A model generated the notes under the pieces. That model did not search any database. It saw only the letters and a program-made list of their open reading frames with translations, and was not told the DNA's origin. The position numbers were made by a program, and so were the translations under genes. DNA of 64,000 bases from Nitratireductor sp. Its GTDB lineage: Bacteria; Pseudomonadota; Alphaproteobacteria; Rhizobiales; Rhizobiaceae. The stretch is from NCBI RefSeq assembly GCF_017794765.1, contig NZ_CP051236.1, positions 1,530,014-1,594,013 of the forward strand, written 5' to 3'. Shown here piece by piece: positions 17,953-29,293 of this stretch (positions are counted from its first letter, which is position 1; each line of letters opens with the position of its first letter).

Positions 17953-18753
17953 ATGCGGATGACCCTGAAAGAGGTGCTTAAAGGGGCAGTCGAAGAGATC
18001 GCATCGGGCTTTCGACGCTATCCGGTCTGGGTTGCCCTGGCCCATGAGAGCATTGGCGACCAGCATCGCCGGACGACCCTGGGCCCGCTCTGGCTTGTGC
18101 TGAACTATTTTCTTTTCGCCGGCGCCTTTGTGGTCGTGTTCGGCCACCGCAACGAGATCGAGAATTTTCCGGCCTATGTGGCGACTGGACTCTATGTCTG
18201 GTTGCTCATGTCCGAGGCCATCAACACGGCCGTGCCGCTTTTTCGACGGGAAGCCAACTACATCAAGGGGACGACGCTGCCGCTGTTCGTCTATGTGATG
18301 CGCCTTGCCATGCAGACGGTGATTCGCGGCGCCTATTCCGGCGCGGGCTGGATCGTGCTCATGCTGTTTCTCGTCCAGCCCTCGCTGGAGCAATGGCTGA
18401 TGGCCTTTGCGGGATTGGCCGTCATCGTTCTGGCGCTGCCAGCCGTCATCACGATTTTCGCCCTGCTGGGCGCATTTTTCCCGGATTTTGAATTCATAAC
18501 GAGCAATCTGGTGCGGGTCGGCATGTTCCTGACGCCGATCTTCTGGATCCATGGCAATGATGGCGGGCTGCGGCAGATGCTTTATGAGTACAATCCCTTC
18601 ACGCATTTTCTCGCCATCGTCCGGCAACCCATCATTAGCGGAGAGTTGCCGGTGATGGAGCTTCTGCTGTGTCTGGGGATCTCCGCCTTTGCCTGGGTCT
18701 TCGCATTCTTCCTGCTGGGGGTGCTGCGCAAGAAAGTGGTGTTTGTCGTATGA
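17953..18753 (+). CDS. Polysaccharide export ABC transporter permease (Wzm type)
   Basis: A 266-residue six-helix ABC-2 family permease. The N-terminal half contains GPLWLVLNYFLFAGAFVVVF and the later VGMFLTPIFWIHG, characteristic of Wzm/RfbA/KpsM permeases that export lipid-linked O-antigen or capsule. Its stop overlaps the start of the ATPase gene (ATGA), so both subunits are made together. It opens the surface-polysaccharide locus. Confidence 0.9.
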   Translation: MRMTLKEVLKGAVEEIASGFRRYPVWVALAHESIGDQHRRTTLGPLWLVLNYFLFAGAFVVVFGHRNEIENFPAYVATGLYVWLLMSEAINTAVPLFRREANYIKGTTLPLFVYVMRLAMQTVIRGAYSGAGWIVLMLFLVQPSLEQWLMAFAGLAVIVLALPAVITIFALLGAFFPDFEFITSNLVRVGMFLTPIFWIHGNDGGLRQMLYEYNPFTHFLAIVRQPIISGELPVMELLLCLGISAFAWVFAFFLLGVLRKKVVFVV

Positions 18754-19475
18754 CGGTTTCGATCAAGGCCCACTCGGTCGGGCTGCGCTATCGCATCCTG
18801 CGTCCGCTCACCCTGCGGCCGAAGGACAAGAGGCTTCTGAAGACGGGCGGGACCATCTCCGGCTCCGGCCGCCGCCAGCATGTCCAGGCGCTCGAGGATG
18901 TGAGCTTCGAGCTCTCGGCGGGTGACCGGCTGGGGCTTGTGGGTTCCAATGGGGCGGGCAAGACGACCCTGCTGAAAATGCTCTACGGCATCATGGAGCC
19001 GACATCCGGAACGCTGTCGATCTCGGGCCGCGTCGATGCGCTGTTCAACATCAATCTCGGTTTCAGGCCGGAAGCCACCGGCCGGCGCAACATTGAGCTG
19101 CGCGGGCTGATCAATGGCTGGACCCGGCGGCAGATCGAGGAGGCCATGCCGGAGATCATCGAGTTCTCCGAGCTTGGCGACTTCATCGACATGCCTTTCA
19201 AGTCCTACAGCCAGGGCATGGCCGCGCGGCTGGCCTTCTCCGTGGCAACGACGCTGACGCCTGAAATCCTGCTCATGGACGAGTGGATCGGCGCCGGCGA
19301 CGCGGCCTTTCAGAAAAAGGCCGGCGAGCGGATGAACGCGCTGACGGGGCAGGCGGGCATCGTGGTGCTGGCCAGCCACAACGACAAGCTGATCCAGCGT
19401 GTCTGCAACAAGGTTCTGGTGCTGGAGAAGGGGCGGGTAAAGAAATTCGCGCCGCTGGAGAAGAAACGCGCCTAG
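18750..19475 (+). CDS. Polysaccharide export ABC transporter ATPase (Wzt type)
   Basis: A 241-residue ABC ATPase. Walker A is GSNGAGKTTLLK, the signature is YSQGMAARLAFS and Walker B is ILLMDEWIGAGDAAF; the DEW-GAGD form is diagnostic for Wzt/KpsT exporters. The length ends right after the nucleotide-binding domain, so there is no C-terminal carbohydrate-binding extension, and export probably does not depend on a modified chain terminus. Start at 18750 is set by the overlap with the permease gene. Confidence 0.9.
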   Translation: MTVSIKAHSVGLRYRILRPLTLRPKDKRLLKTGGTISGSGRRQHVQALEDVSFELSAGDRLGLVGSNGAGKTTLLKMLYGIMEPTSGTLSISGRVDALFNINLGFRPEATGRRNIELRGLINGWTRRQIEEAMPEIIEFSELGDFIDMPFKSYSQGMAARLAFSVATTLTPEILLMDEWIGAGDAAFQKKAGERMNALTGQAGIVVLASHNDKLIQRVCNKVLVLEKGRVKKFAPLEKKRA

Positions 19476-19606
19476 CGTGTAACGCGTCTGCCTGCAACGG
19501 CGTGTTGCCCAATGGATGGTCACGAACAATTTCCGTCTGTAACCCTTGAGATGCGCGGCATGGCGCGATAGGAAAAGCACCGGTTTCGCCGTTGTATCGG
19601 CAATGA

Positions 19607-21810
<2,204 letters not shown>

Positions 21811-21832
21811 TTGGGGATTGTAAATTATGAAC

Positions 21833-23011
21833 TCAGGCCAGCCGTCTTTGGATCGACTTAACGAGACGGTTGAATCGTCTTGCCGAGCGACGCTTCGCGG
21901 CGATCATACCAGCTCTCCATACGACACTTGGTGATATGAGGTCTTTCAAGACGCTGAAATTGTTATCACAATGTCTCCATTTCCACTTCGTCTTGATCAC
22001 CCACAGATAATGCCTAAGAACGTCTTTGGTAGCTTCCTCACCGATCGTGGTTGAGTCTACGGTTTTTACAAAGTTTTTAATTCTGACAGCGTCTTCATTG
22101 CTGATAGTGTATGGCCTCCAATGCTCGTGCTGCAGGTATTTAACAACCGAAGCCGCCCTGAGCCATTCGGATTCTTCTCTGGTTAACGAGAGCGTCTTGA
22201 TACACCACTGACAAAGTGAAATGATATCGTATGCGTGAGATTTCATTTCACTCGCAAAATCTTTTGTGAGAAGAATGTCCTCTCTCTCTGATCTTCTACG
22301 TCGTGCGCTTATCGCAGCTAGCTGCGCCGAAACACTCTGGATCCGACCATTTTGCGCATCCTTTCCGGAGACACTTCCGGTATGTACTCGATACTCGCCA
22401 AGCACCTGGGGCAGGTTTTTCAGCTTTCCCACCTCTTCTAGCCGGAAATACAGCTCGGCATCTTCGGAGTGGAGTATGTGACGGTACCCTCCCACCTGAT
22501 CAAACGCTGAACGCCGCATCATGAGAAACGGATGCACTAAGTAGTGTTCGCGTGCCGGGACCGAATAAAGATCACTCACCCGGTTCTCTGCTATGTTGAT
22601 GCCACCATGCTTAGGATAGCCGGACTCGTCGATTACCACGATTGAATTCGATACAGCGACGATTTCGTCGTCATCGTCGAGCGCTTTTACCTGGAGCGCG
22701 AAACGATGAGCATAGCTAATGTCGTCCCCATCCATCCGCGCCAGATACTTGCCGGATGCGTACTGAGCTCCGTGGTTGAGAGCATCAACGATGCCTTGAT
22801 TCTCGGTATGAAGCGGAATGATACGGGGGTCTGCCTCCGCAAAAAGATCGACTATCTCTCGTGTTTTGTCAGTTGAGCCATCATTAACAATGATTATCTC
22901 GAAGTCTTTAAAAGTTTGATCCTGAATAGATTTTATTGCTTCACTTAGATAGACTTCGCAATTGTATACCGGCATCAATACGGAGACGGATACGGGGCGT
23001 TTTGGCTTCAT
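21833..23011 (-). CDS. Family 2 glycosyltransferase
   Basis: A 392-residue GT-A enzyme with SVLMPVYNCEVYLSEAIKSI at the N-terminus, IIIVNDGSTDKT, RMDGDDISYAHR (metal-binding) and SEDAELYFRL (catalytic-base region). The C-terminal 150 residues are charged and not otherwise recognisable. It runs opposite to the genes on both sides, converging with the preceding glycosyltransferase with only 22 bp between the stops. It forms a three-gene minus-strand block with the sulfotransferase and FkbM methyltransferase genes. Confidence 0.87.
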   Translation of the reverse strand: MKPKRPVSVSVLMPVYNCEVYLSEAIKSIQDQTFKDFEIIIVNDGSTDKTREIVDLFAEADPRIIPLHTENQGIVDALNHGAQYASGKYLARMDGDDISYAHRFALQVKALDDDDEIVAVSNSIVVIDESGYPKHGGINIAENRVSDLYSVPAREHYLVHPFLMMRRSAFDQVGGYRHILHSEDAELYFRLEEVGKLKNLPQVLGEYRVHTGSVSGKDAQNGRIQSVSAQLAAISARRRRSEREDILLTKDFASEMKSHAYDIISLCQWCIKTLSLTREESEWLRAASVVKYLQHEHWRPYTISNEDAVRIKNFVKTVDSTTIGEEATKDVLRHYLWVIKTKWKWRHCDNNFSVLKDLISPSVVWRAGMIAAKRRSARRFNRLVKSIQRRLA

Positions 23012-23021
23012 GAACCGTTGC

Positions 23022-23699
23022 TCAATGCGTTAGCTTTTCGGACAGGATTGCTTTGATCTTCTTCGAGTCGAAGGGTTCTTCACATTGGTCGAAGAATTTC
23101 TTGAGGTAGCGATAGTCAGTTAGTGTGCGCTGATGGTTCGCGAGAAATGTTCTCTCCGGATGTTTGTGTGAGTAATTTTCGAAACGTTCGTCCATCTGGC
23201 GAACCATTGAGAGCACTTGATCTTTGGGACTGTTCTTGTGCCAGGCGCTCTGGGAAACTTCCTCCGCATTGCGTGTATTGAAGACAATGCGAACATTGGG
23301 GAAGTATGCATGCAGGAAGTCGAGTGCATCATCAAAATTATCACCCAACTCTGAGAAGCGGATCTCCTTGAACCCTACCCACCGGACGTCGACTGGAGGA
23401 TTCAGGATATGCTTGATGAATGTGTCAGCCAAGCTACGGCTATAGCTATCCAATTCAATGCACTCTGCCCCAAACCAAGGGTTGCGTGATTTGGTTGGGG
23501 CGCTACCGAACTCAAAGCGTGCCCGCCTTGCTCTTTGGTGTGCTCGGTACAGAGGATTAATGGCCCCGTTGTTTTCCCCCCTGATGCAAGAACCGGGGAT
23601 CGTTTGCACAATCCTCTGCAAGAGTGTCGAACCGGAGCGGCCGTATGTTACAATGACAATAAAGCCTCGAAGTCTCGGGTATGAATCAAATATACTCAT
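23022..23699 (-). CDS. Sulfotransferase family protein
   Basis: A 225-residue protein with the PAPS 5'-phosphosulfate loop in VTYGRSGSTLLQRIVQ and the 3'-phosphate region in RIVFNTRNAEEVSQSAW, both typical of the sulfotransferase fold. It probably adds sulfate to a sugar or lipid of the surface glycan made by this locus. It starts 5 bp after the FkbM gene stop and ends 10 bp before the glycosyltransferase start, in one apparent operon. Confidence 0.85.
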   Translation of the reverse strand: MSIFDSYPRLRGFIVIVTYGRSGSTLLQRIVQTIPGSCIRGENNGAINPLYRAHQRARRARFEFGSAPTKSRNPWFGAECIELDSYSRSLADTFIKHILNPPVDVRWVGFKEIRFSELGDNFDDALDFLHAYFPNVRIVFNTRNAEEVSQSAWHKNSPKDQVLSMVRQMDERFENYSHKHPERTFLANHQRTLTDYRYLKKFFDQCEEPFDSKKIKAILSEKLTH

Positions 23700-23704
23700 T
23701 GTAA

Positions 23705-24379
23705 CTACCTAAGGACGTGACTGAATAGAACTACATTATTTTCAGAATGCCATGCATCGTAATGAAAATCTTTTTCTGATAGTGAGTCGAAAATTCTCTT
23801 CATCCCTACTCTTCCAAGAAGGTTCTGATGCAGCTCCATATAAATCTTTTTCACGCCAGTAAGAGGAGGATTTTCATTGAACAACTGTGACTCTCCTCCT
23901 TCAATATCCACGATAAGCATTGTAGGCTTATACCGTGCCAAAATTTCTTTCATTGAAACGACCGGAACATCCACCGTGTCTTTATACCCCCACGGTTCTT
24001 TGCTGAGTGAGGATGCCCAAAAATCATCGCGAACGTAGAATGGTACCGTTTCACTTGTCTTCCTGGGGAGAACGACGGCGTTTATAACTTCTGCGGTAAC
24101 GCCGTTCAGAGAGTGTGTTTTTTCAATTATTGGGATAAGAGTAGGGTTTGCTTCGAAGACAACTATTTTCTTCGCTTTTTTCTGCAAGTGACAAAGTGTA
24201 GATATATATCCAATGCCACCACCGAGCTCGACGATAATATCACCGTTCTGAACAATTCTCGGAATCTGCTTGGATTCAGTGGTTTCATACTCATTTGATC
24301 TGAGAATGTCAGCCATTTTTGTGGAAATATCATCTTCAGATATTTCCAGCTTAACGCCATTTATTTGTTTTTTAAGCAT
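23705..24379 (-). CDS. FkbM family methyltransferase
   Basis: A 224-residue SAM-dependent methyltransferase. Motif I is IIVELGGGIGYIS, and LIVDIEGGESQLF is the FkbM-type D-x-EG motif; KIYMELHQ follows. It probably O-methylates a sugar of the surface polysaccharide. The gene is rich in AT codons (AAA, ATA, GAA), unlike the rest of the window, a sign of recent transfer. It is the first gene of the minus-strand block. Confidence 0.85.
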   Translation of the reverse strand: MLKKQINGVKLEISEDDISTKMADILRSNEYETTESKQIPRIVQNGDIIVELGGGIGYISTLCHLQKKAKKIVVFEANPTLIPIIEKTHSLNGVTAEVINAVVLPRKTSETVPFYVRDDFWASSLSKEPWGYKDTVDVPVVSMKEILARYKPTMLIVDIEGGESQLFNENPPLTGVKKIYMELHQNLLGRVGMKRIFDSLSEKDFHYDAWHSENNVVLFSHVLR

Positions 24380-24497
24380 AATGAGCCCCAGTCCTTTGCA
24401 GCATTCTGAATCGATTCAACCTATCATTTTTCGCGTTGGCTGTGTGCTCGTTACCGGGTTCGATAATGTGATTCTGACTTTACAATCATGAGGTGTA

Positions 24498-25487
24498 TTG
24501 AACGATCCGGTCGCAAAATCCAACAGGTTTATGTATGAACCAACTCAAATTTTGTTTTATCCACGTTGGAAAGTGTCGAAAATTTTGATTGCGAGTGAAA
24601 GCACAGCCGGTTCGCGCATACGCGTTGCGGTCGTCTCCATGGATCCCGCGTTGCCAGAAGAACGCCTGCTTGCGCGGCAGCAGGGGCTTTTGGCCGGCGA
24701 TGTGGTCCGCGTGGTGGCAGCGGAAGCGCAGGAGGACGCGGCCTTTGCGCTGCACTCCATCCCCTCCCGCCTCAACATGGGCGGTGCCGGCGGGTTTTCC
24801 TATGCCATCCTCTCGGCGCTGGCCGGCGGGGCCGAGTGGGTCTGGATCATGGATGATGATGCCTTTCCGGTCGGTGAGGATTGCCTCAAAACGCTTCTGG
24901 AAGAGGCGAAGGCGCGGGGGCTGGAGGTCGTTTCGCCCATCATCGTCGCGCCAGAGGACCAGCAGCGCCTGTCCTTTCCCTTCCGCGTGCGCGGAAAGCT
25001 GACGCATGACCGCGCGGCGGTGGAGACGCTGGACTTCATCCCCTCCATGGCCCAGTTCTTCAATGGTGCGCTTGTGCACTGCGATGTCTTCTTCAAGGTC
25101 GGCCTGCCCGACATGCGGCTCTTCATCCGCGGCGATGAGGTGGATTTCATGGTGCGGCTCAGGCGCGCGGGCATCCGCTTCGGCACGGTCACCAATGCCG
25201 TGGTGGCCCACCCGCCGGGCTGGGGCGAGATCGTCCCGATCATTTCCGGCCGCGTCAATGTTCTCATTCCCGAAACCGAGTTCAAGCGCTATTACTTCTT
25301 CCGCAATCGCGGCTATCTGGCGCGTCGACACCGGCGGCTGAAGAGCTTTGTGGGAGATCTGGTGCTCTATCCTTTTGTCTATATCGTCAAGCGGCGGTTC
25401 GACTGGGCGGGGCTCGCTTTCTGGTGGCGGGCCTTCCGCGACGGACTGGCCTATCGCTTCGACCGCGCGCCGCATCTGAACCCGTGA
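24498..25487 (+). CDS. GT2-like glycosyltransferase with atypical N-terminus
   Basis: Up to 329 residues from TTG at 24498 (GAGG upstream); ATG at 24531 is an alternative start. From residue about 90 it reads like a GlfT-type GT2 enzyme: RLNMGGAGGFSYA, WVWIMDDDAFP and FIRGDEVDFMVRL. Upstream of that, the usual VVVTYNR / DNASTDGT nucleotide-sugar strands are missing, replaced by a segment starting in AT-rich DNA. It may be a chimera formed at the edge of the imported island, with doubtful activity. Its stop overlaps the next gene (GTGA). Confidence 0.7.
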   Translation: MNDPVAKSNRFMYEPTQILFYPRWKVSKILIASESTAGSRIRVAVVSMDPALPEERLLARQQGLLAGDVVRVVAAEAQEDAAFALHSIPSRLNMGGAGGFSYAILSALAGGAEWVWIMDDDAFPVGEDCLKTLLEEAKARGLEVVSPIIVAPEDQQRLSFPFRVRGKLTHDRAAVETLDFIPSMAQFFNGALVHCDVFFKVGLPDMRLFIRGDEVDFMVRLRRAGIRFGTVTNAVVAHPPGWGEIVPIISGRVNVLIPETEFKRYYFFRNRGYLARRHRRLKSFVGDLVLYPFVYIVKRRFDWAGLAFWWRAFRDGLAYRFDRAPHLNP

Positions 25488-26500
25488 CCGGCGTCGAAAA
25501 GGGCAAAGGCAGGCGGATCGCCAGGGGCGTGGCGGTGGTGGTCGTCACCTATCGGCGGCCCGCCATGCTGGCGCAATTGCTGGAAAGCGTGGCGGGCTCG
25601 ACCCTTTTGCCGGAGCGCCTCGTCATCATCGACAATGCCAGCGGCGACGAGACGCCCGCCGTGGTGGAGGCGGCGCGCGCTGCCCTTGGGCCGGTCGAGC
25701 TCGACTATCGCCTGCTTGAGCGCAATCTGGGCGGAGCAGGCGGCTTTCACGAGGGGGTTCGCCTGGCCCACGCGGCCGGCGCGGAATGGATGTGGCTGAT
25801 GGACGACGATGTGGCGCTCGCCCCTTCCGGGCTCGAGACGCTGCTTGCCCATGCCGGCCGATATCGCTGCCTGATGGGAGAGCGGGAGAACAGCGACGGC
25901 AGGCCGTTCTTCTTCCAGAACGTCTTTTTTCCCGCCCTTGGCGTGGCGCTGCCGCGCCCCGGCAATCTCTTTCGACGCGCCGATGTGTGGCACACGAACC
26001 TCGCCACGTTCGAGGGCCTTTTCGTGCACCGCTCGGTGGTCGATGCGATCGGCTTTCCCGATCCGCGCTTCTTCATCACCTGGGACGATCTCGCCTATGG
26101 CTGGCTGGCCTCGCATGTGACCGATGTCGTGTGTGTGAAAGGGGTGGTGCTGCAGCGCCTGCGCAATCAGCGGCAGATCAGCCTGGGCGTGCGGCATCTG
26201 GCCGAGGCATCGGATCTCTCGCGCTTCTACATGATGCGCAATCGCGGGCTGCTCGTGCACTATCTGCGCGCAAAGGGCTGCTACAGGCCGATACCCTTCG
26301 CCTTCGGTACGGCGCTCGTCGCCCTCAAGGAAATCCTGCGGCTGGTGGCAGTGGAGCGCCGGTTGAAGGGGATGGGAAGCATCACGCGGGGCATGCGCGA
26401 GGCGCGGCGCATTGCGCGCGACGATGCGTGGTCGGGCCTGCCGGAGGCGGCGGCAGGCGGCGCCCCTTCGCACGCGCAAAAAGCCTCGGCCCGATCCTGA
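25484..26500 (+). CDS. GT2 glycosyltransferase, possible galactofuranosyltransferase
   Basis: A 338-residue GT-A enzyme starting at GTG 25484, overlapping the previous stop. It has VAVVVVTYRRPAMLAQLL, LVIIDNASGDETP, RNLGGAGGFHEGV, WLMDDDVAL and FITWDDLAYGW. The pattern NLGG(A/S)GG...MDDD...WDD resembles mycobacterial GlfT enzymes, which use UDP-galactofuranose; with glf in the same locus, a galactofuranosyl transfer is the best guess. It is the last gene of the polysaccharide cluster. Confidence 0.82.
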   Translation: MTGVEKGKGRRIARGVAVVVVTYRRPAMLAQLLESVAGSTLLPERLVIIDNASGDETPAVVEAARAALGPVELDYRLLERNLGGAGGFHEGVRLAHAAGAEWMWLMDDDVALAPSGLETLLAHAGRYRCLMGERENSDGRPFFFQNVFFPALGVALPRPGNLFRRADVWHTNLATFEGLFVHRSVVDAIGFPDPRFFITWDDLAYGWLASHVTDVVCVKGVVLQRLRNQRQISLGVRHLAEASDLSRFYMMRNRGLLVHYLRAKGCYRPIPFAFGTALVALKEILRLVAVERRLKGMGSITRGMREARRIARDDAWSGLPEAAAGGAPSHAQKASARS

Positions 26501-26530
26501 CCGGCAGAAAAGCTGATGGCCAAACAAAAA

Positions 26531-26556
26531 CAGGCCCCGAGCGGTTTCGGGGCCTG
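26531..26556. terminator. Rho-independent terminator after the SBP gene
   Basis: A perfect 10-bp stem CAGGCCCCGA / TCGGGGCCTG with a 6-base loop. Read on the minus strand it is followed by TTTTTGTTTG, so it ends the Opp/DUF917 operon. It may also stop plus-strand reading from the polysaccharide genes. Confidence 0.88.
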
Positions 26557-26592
26557 CTGGCTTCGGTTGCGGTGGGATGAGCCGCTTAAGGC

Positions 26593-28164
26593 TCAGCCCT
26601 CGCAGGACCACCACATGCGCGAGAAGTCATAGTCCCAGCTCTGCATGGGCACTTCCGCATAGCCCTGGAGGCAGGAGTGAGCGGCCATGCGCTTCAACTG
26701 GGTGAGAAGCGGGATCTCGGCCATGTTTTCGTGGAGGCGCGCCTGGATGTCCTTGTAGATGGCGTTGCGCGCCGCCTCATCCACCGTTGCACGGGACTTG
26801 TCGATCATCGCGTCGACCTCGGGGTCGTTCACCCACGACATCGAGGACCAGGTGCCCGCAGCGCGCGAATGGTATTGCACGAAGAACACGGAATCGGGCG
26901 AAGGATAGGTCGGACCATAAAACACCTGTGCCGTGTTGGGCGTCGTCTCCACCTTGGTGGCGAGCTCGGTGATGCGGTTCCACGGCTCCGGCTGCAGATC
27001 GACCTCGAAACCGATGGTCTCCAGCGTCGATTTGAAAAGCAGACCGATCTCCTCCTCGAACGCCGTGTTGGCGACATAGGCATGGCCGAGCTTGATCGGC
27101 TTGTCGCCGGCATATTTTGATTTGGCGACTTCCTCGGCGGCCTTCTCAAGGCTGTATTCGGGGGAGGGGAGCTCGTCCAGATGCGCCTCGGAGAACAGCG
27201 AGGAAAGAACGCTCTTCATCTCGCCGCCGGGATAGATGACCTCACGGATGGTCGCATAATCCAGCGCATAGGCGATGGCGCGGCGGATGTGCACGTCATC
27301 GGTGGGTGCGAGCTGGTTGTTGACCTTGAGGTAGAAGCCCGTCGCGGTGCTTGCCTCGATGAGCTTGTAGGTGTCGAGCGCCTCGATGGCCTTGTAGGTC
27401 TCGCTGCTCTGATACTGGGAGGAGAGACCCAGCTCGCCACGCTGGGCGAGCGCGCGCACCGTGGCTTCGTCGCGCGTAACGACGAAACGCAGTTCGTCGA
27501 TCGGACGATCCTTGGCCCAGCCGGCGTGGTAGCCCTCATAGCGCTGCATGATCATCTCGGCGCCGCGGGTCCAGCCGCTGAGATTGTAGGGGCCGGCGCC
27601 CAGGCTGTTTTCGGCCAGGTAATCCTCGCCCCACTCGCCGTCCTGTTCTTTGGCCACATCAGAATTGACCACGAGAACCAGCGGCGTGATGGAAATGAAC
27701 GGCGCGTAGACGCGGTTGATCCGGATTTCAACCGTATGGTCATCGAGCGCCTTGACGTTCTCCGGATCGACGAGATCGGAGAAGAGGTAGGCCGGACCCT
27801 CGTTCAGCGAAAGAAGGCGCTGCAGGGTATAGACAACGTCCTTGGCTTCCACCGGGCTGCCATCCTGAAAAGTCGCATCCTGCTTCAGCTTGAACGTGTA
27901 CGTCTGGTTGTCGTCGGAGACCTCCCAGCTTTCCGCGAGCTGGGGCACCACCTCACCGCCACTGCTGACGGTGGTGAGACCGTCATAGAGATTCACGGCA
28001 GCCATATATTCGGTGTAGTCGGTGATCTTGGCCGGGTCGACCGTACCGAAGATCTGCACCACGTTGACGACAAGCGAAAGCTTGTCCTGAGCCATAGCCG
28101 GCGCAGTCAACGCTGTGGTGGCAGCGAGAACCGCACCGGCCAGCGCATGTTTCAAAAGTCTCAT
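26593..28164 (-). CDS. ABC transporter substrate-binding protein, family 5
   Basis: A 523-residue periplasmic binding protein of the oligopeptide/nickel type. A signal peptide (MRLLKHALAGAVLAATTALT, cleavage near APAMA-QD) precedes family signatures such as LAESWEVSDDNQTYTFKLK and FQDGSPVEAKDVVYTLQR. The ligand is unknown; the neighbouring DUF917 and HyuA-like genes suggest a cyclic or modified amino-acid derivative rather than a plain peptide. Start 28164 was chosen over 28194 because it begins the signal peptide. It is the last gene of its operon and is followed by a strong terminator. Confidence 0.9.
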   Translation of the reverse strand: MRLLKHALAGAVLAATTALTAPAMAQDKLSLVVNVVQIFGTVDPAKITDYTEYMAAVNLYDGLTTVSSGGEVVPQLAESWEVSDDNQTYTFKLKQDATFQDGSPVEAKDVVYTLQRLLSLNEGPAYLFSDLVDPENVKALDDHTVEIRINRVYAPFISITPLVLVVNSDVAKEQDGEWGEDYLAENSLGAGPYNLSGWTRGAEMIMQRYEGYHAGWAKDRPIDELRFVVTRDEATVRALAQRGELGLSSQYQSSETYKAIEALDTYKLIEASTATGFYLKVNNQLAPTDDVHIRRAIAYALDYATIREVIYPGGEMKSVLSSLFSEAHLDELPSPEYSLEKAAEEVAKSKYAGDKPIKLGHAYVANTAFEEEIGLLFKSTLETIGFEVDLQPEPWNRITELATKVETTPNTAQVFYGPTYPSPDSVFFVQYHSRAAGTWSSMSWVNDPEVDAMIDKSRATVDEAARNAIYKDIQARLHENMAEIPLLTQLKRMAAHSCLQGYAEVPMQSWDYDFSRMWWSCEG

Positions 28165-28207
28165 TGTCCTGTTCCTCTTCTCTGGTTCCATCAATGTTGC
28201 GTCCTTC

Positions 28208-29293
28208 TCACCGGGACATCTGGTTCAGCGGCACGTAGTCATGCTCGTAGCCGAAGTATCGGGGCCCAACGAGCTCAAGTCCCTCGGGGGTCGACCATTG
28301 GGGATCACAGGCAAGCCCGATCATATTGACCGCCAGCCCGTAGCGAAGCTGCTCTGTTGTGACGGGAAGGCCGCCATCGGCATCGAGCGCGCAGATCAGA
28401 TCGGGTGTGACGGCCAGCAGGCCATCATCGTCGCGGCAGACCAGGAACTCGTTCTGGAACTCGACGGTGAAGCTGCGTCCCTCGTCTTCGTCGATCCCCT
28501 TGAAAAGAGCCTTGCCGCGGGCAAAGCCCCCGACGGTTCGCCGGTCGATGTCGACGACGCGGCCTGTAAACAGGCGCTTGCCGTCCAGGCGCTTCAAAAG
28601 GGCGGCCGCAGGATTGCGGCTTGCCTTGCGCTCCGCCGCCATCGTCTCGCCGATCTCCTTGATCAGCGACATGGTGCCGTGAAGAATGCCGCGTTTCACC
28701 TCTGCTCCACTCATGGGGTAGAGTGCGACAAGTGCCGCGCCGCCCATTTCCACCGTCTGGCAGCGCGCCAGTCTTTCGGTCCAGCGGTTGGAGATCGCAT
28801 TGATCACCGAGCTGTTGCCCTTGTCATCGGCCAGCACCATCGGTGTTGCCGAAATGCCATGGATCGTCAGCGTCACCATCTGCAATTCCGGAAATGCCCG
28901 GCCCATCCCGTCGCCATCGACCAGCGGCAGCCCGGTGGCGGCTGCAACGGCATAGGGGATGGTGGAATTCAGGCCACCGGCCTCAATGCAGATGAGGGCA
29001 TCGGCCTTGCGACCCAGAAAGGTCTCGAGCTGGCTGAGCGCCTCGCGCGCTTCCTCGCCATTGGGCAGTTTCTCGACCATCACGGTCGGAGCTCCCATCA
29101 TGCAGACGGGGATGCACAAGGCGTCGTCGGGAAGTTCGTCGGCGGAAATAACGGTGACAGGACCGTGCGAGGCTATGACCTGCTTTGCCATCAGCTTTCC
29201 GATATACGGATCGCCACCGCCGCCGGTACCCAGAAATGCGCCACCCAACGCAATGGCGTCCATGTCATCCGCGTTCACGGAGAAGGATGTCAT
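28208..29293 (-). CDS. DUF917 family protein, copy 2
   Basis: A 361-residue DUF917 protein. Family marks are ALGGAFLGTGGGGDPYIGKL at the N-terminus, the central LPLVDGDGMGRAFPELQM and a C-terminal NEFLVCRDDDGLL and VTPDLICALD. From memory, Pfam now names this family after an S-methyl thiohydantoin desulfurase, so it may act on a (thio)hydantoin-type ring, but no activity is shown here. It overlaps the paralogue upstream by four bases (ATGA). About half its residues look alike with that copy, suggesting subunits or sequential enzymes. Confidence 0.85.
   Translation of the reverse strand: MTSFSVNADDMDAIALGGAFLGTGGGGDPYIGKLMAKQVIASHGPVTVISADELPDDALCIPVCMMGAPTVMVEKLPNGEEAREALSQLETFLGRKADALICIEAGGLNSTIPYAVAAATGLPLVDGDGMGRAFPELQMVTLTIHGISATPMVLADDKGNSSVINAISNRWTERLARCQTVEMGGAALVALYPMSGAEVKRGILHGTMSLIKEIGETMAAERKASRNPAAALLKRLDGKRLFTGRVVDIDRRTVGGFARGKALFKGIDEDEGRSFTVEFQNEFLVCRDDDGLLAVTPDLICALDADGGLPVTTEQLRYGLAVNMIGLACDPQWSTPEGLELVGPRYFGYEHDYVPLNQMSR

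Noticed and set aside
24589..25002. Alternative frame tested for a frameshift that would restore the missing GT2 N-terminus
   Set aside because: The other two plus-strand frames encode Arg/Ser/Trp-rich nonsense without VTYNR or DNAST motifs.
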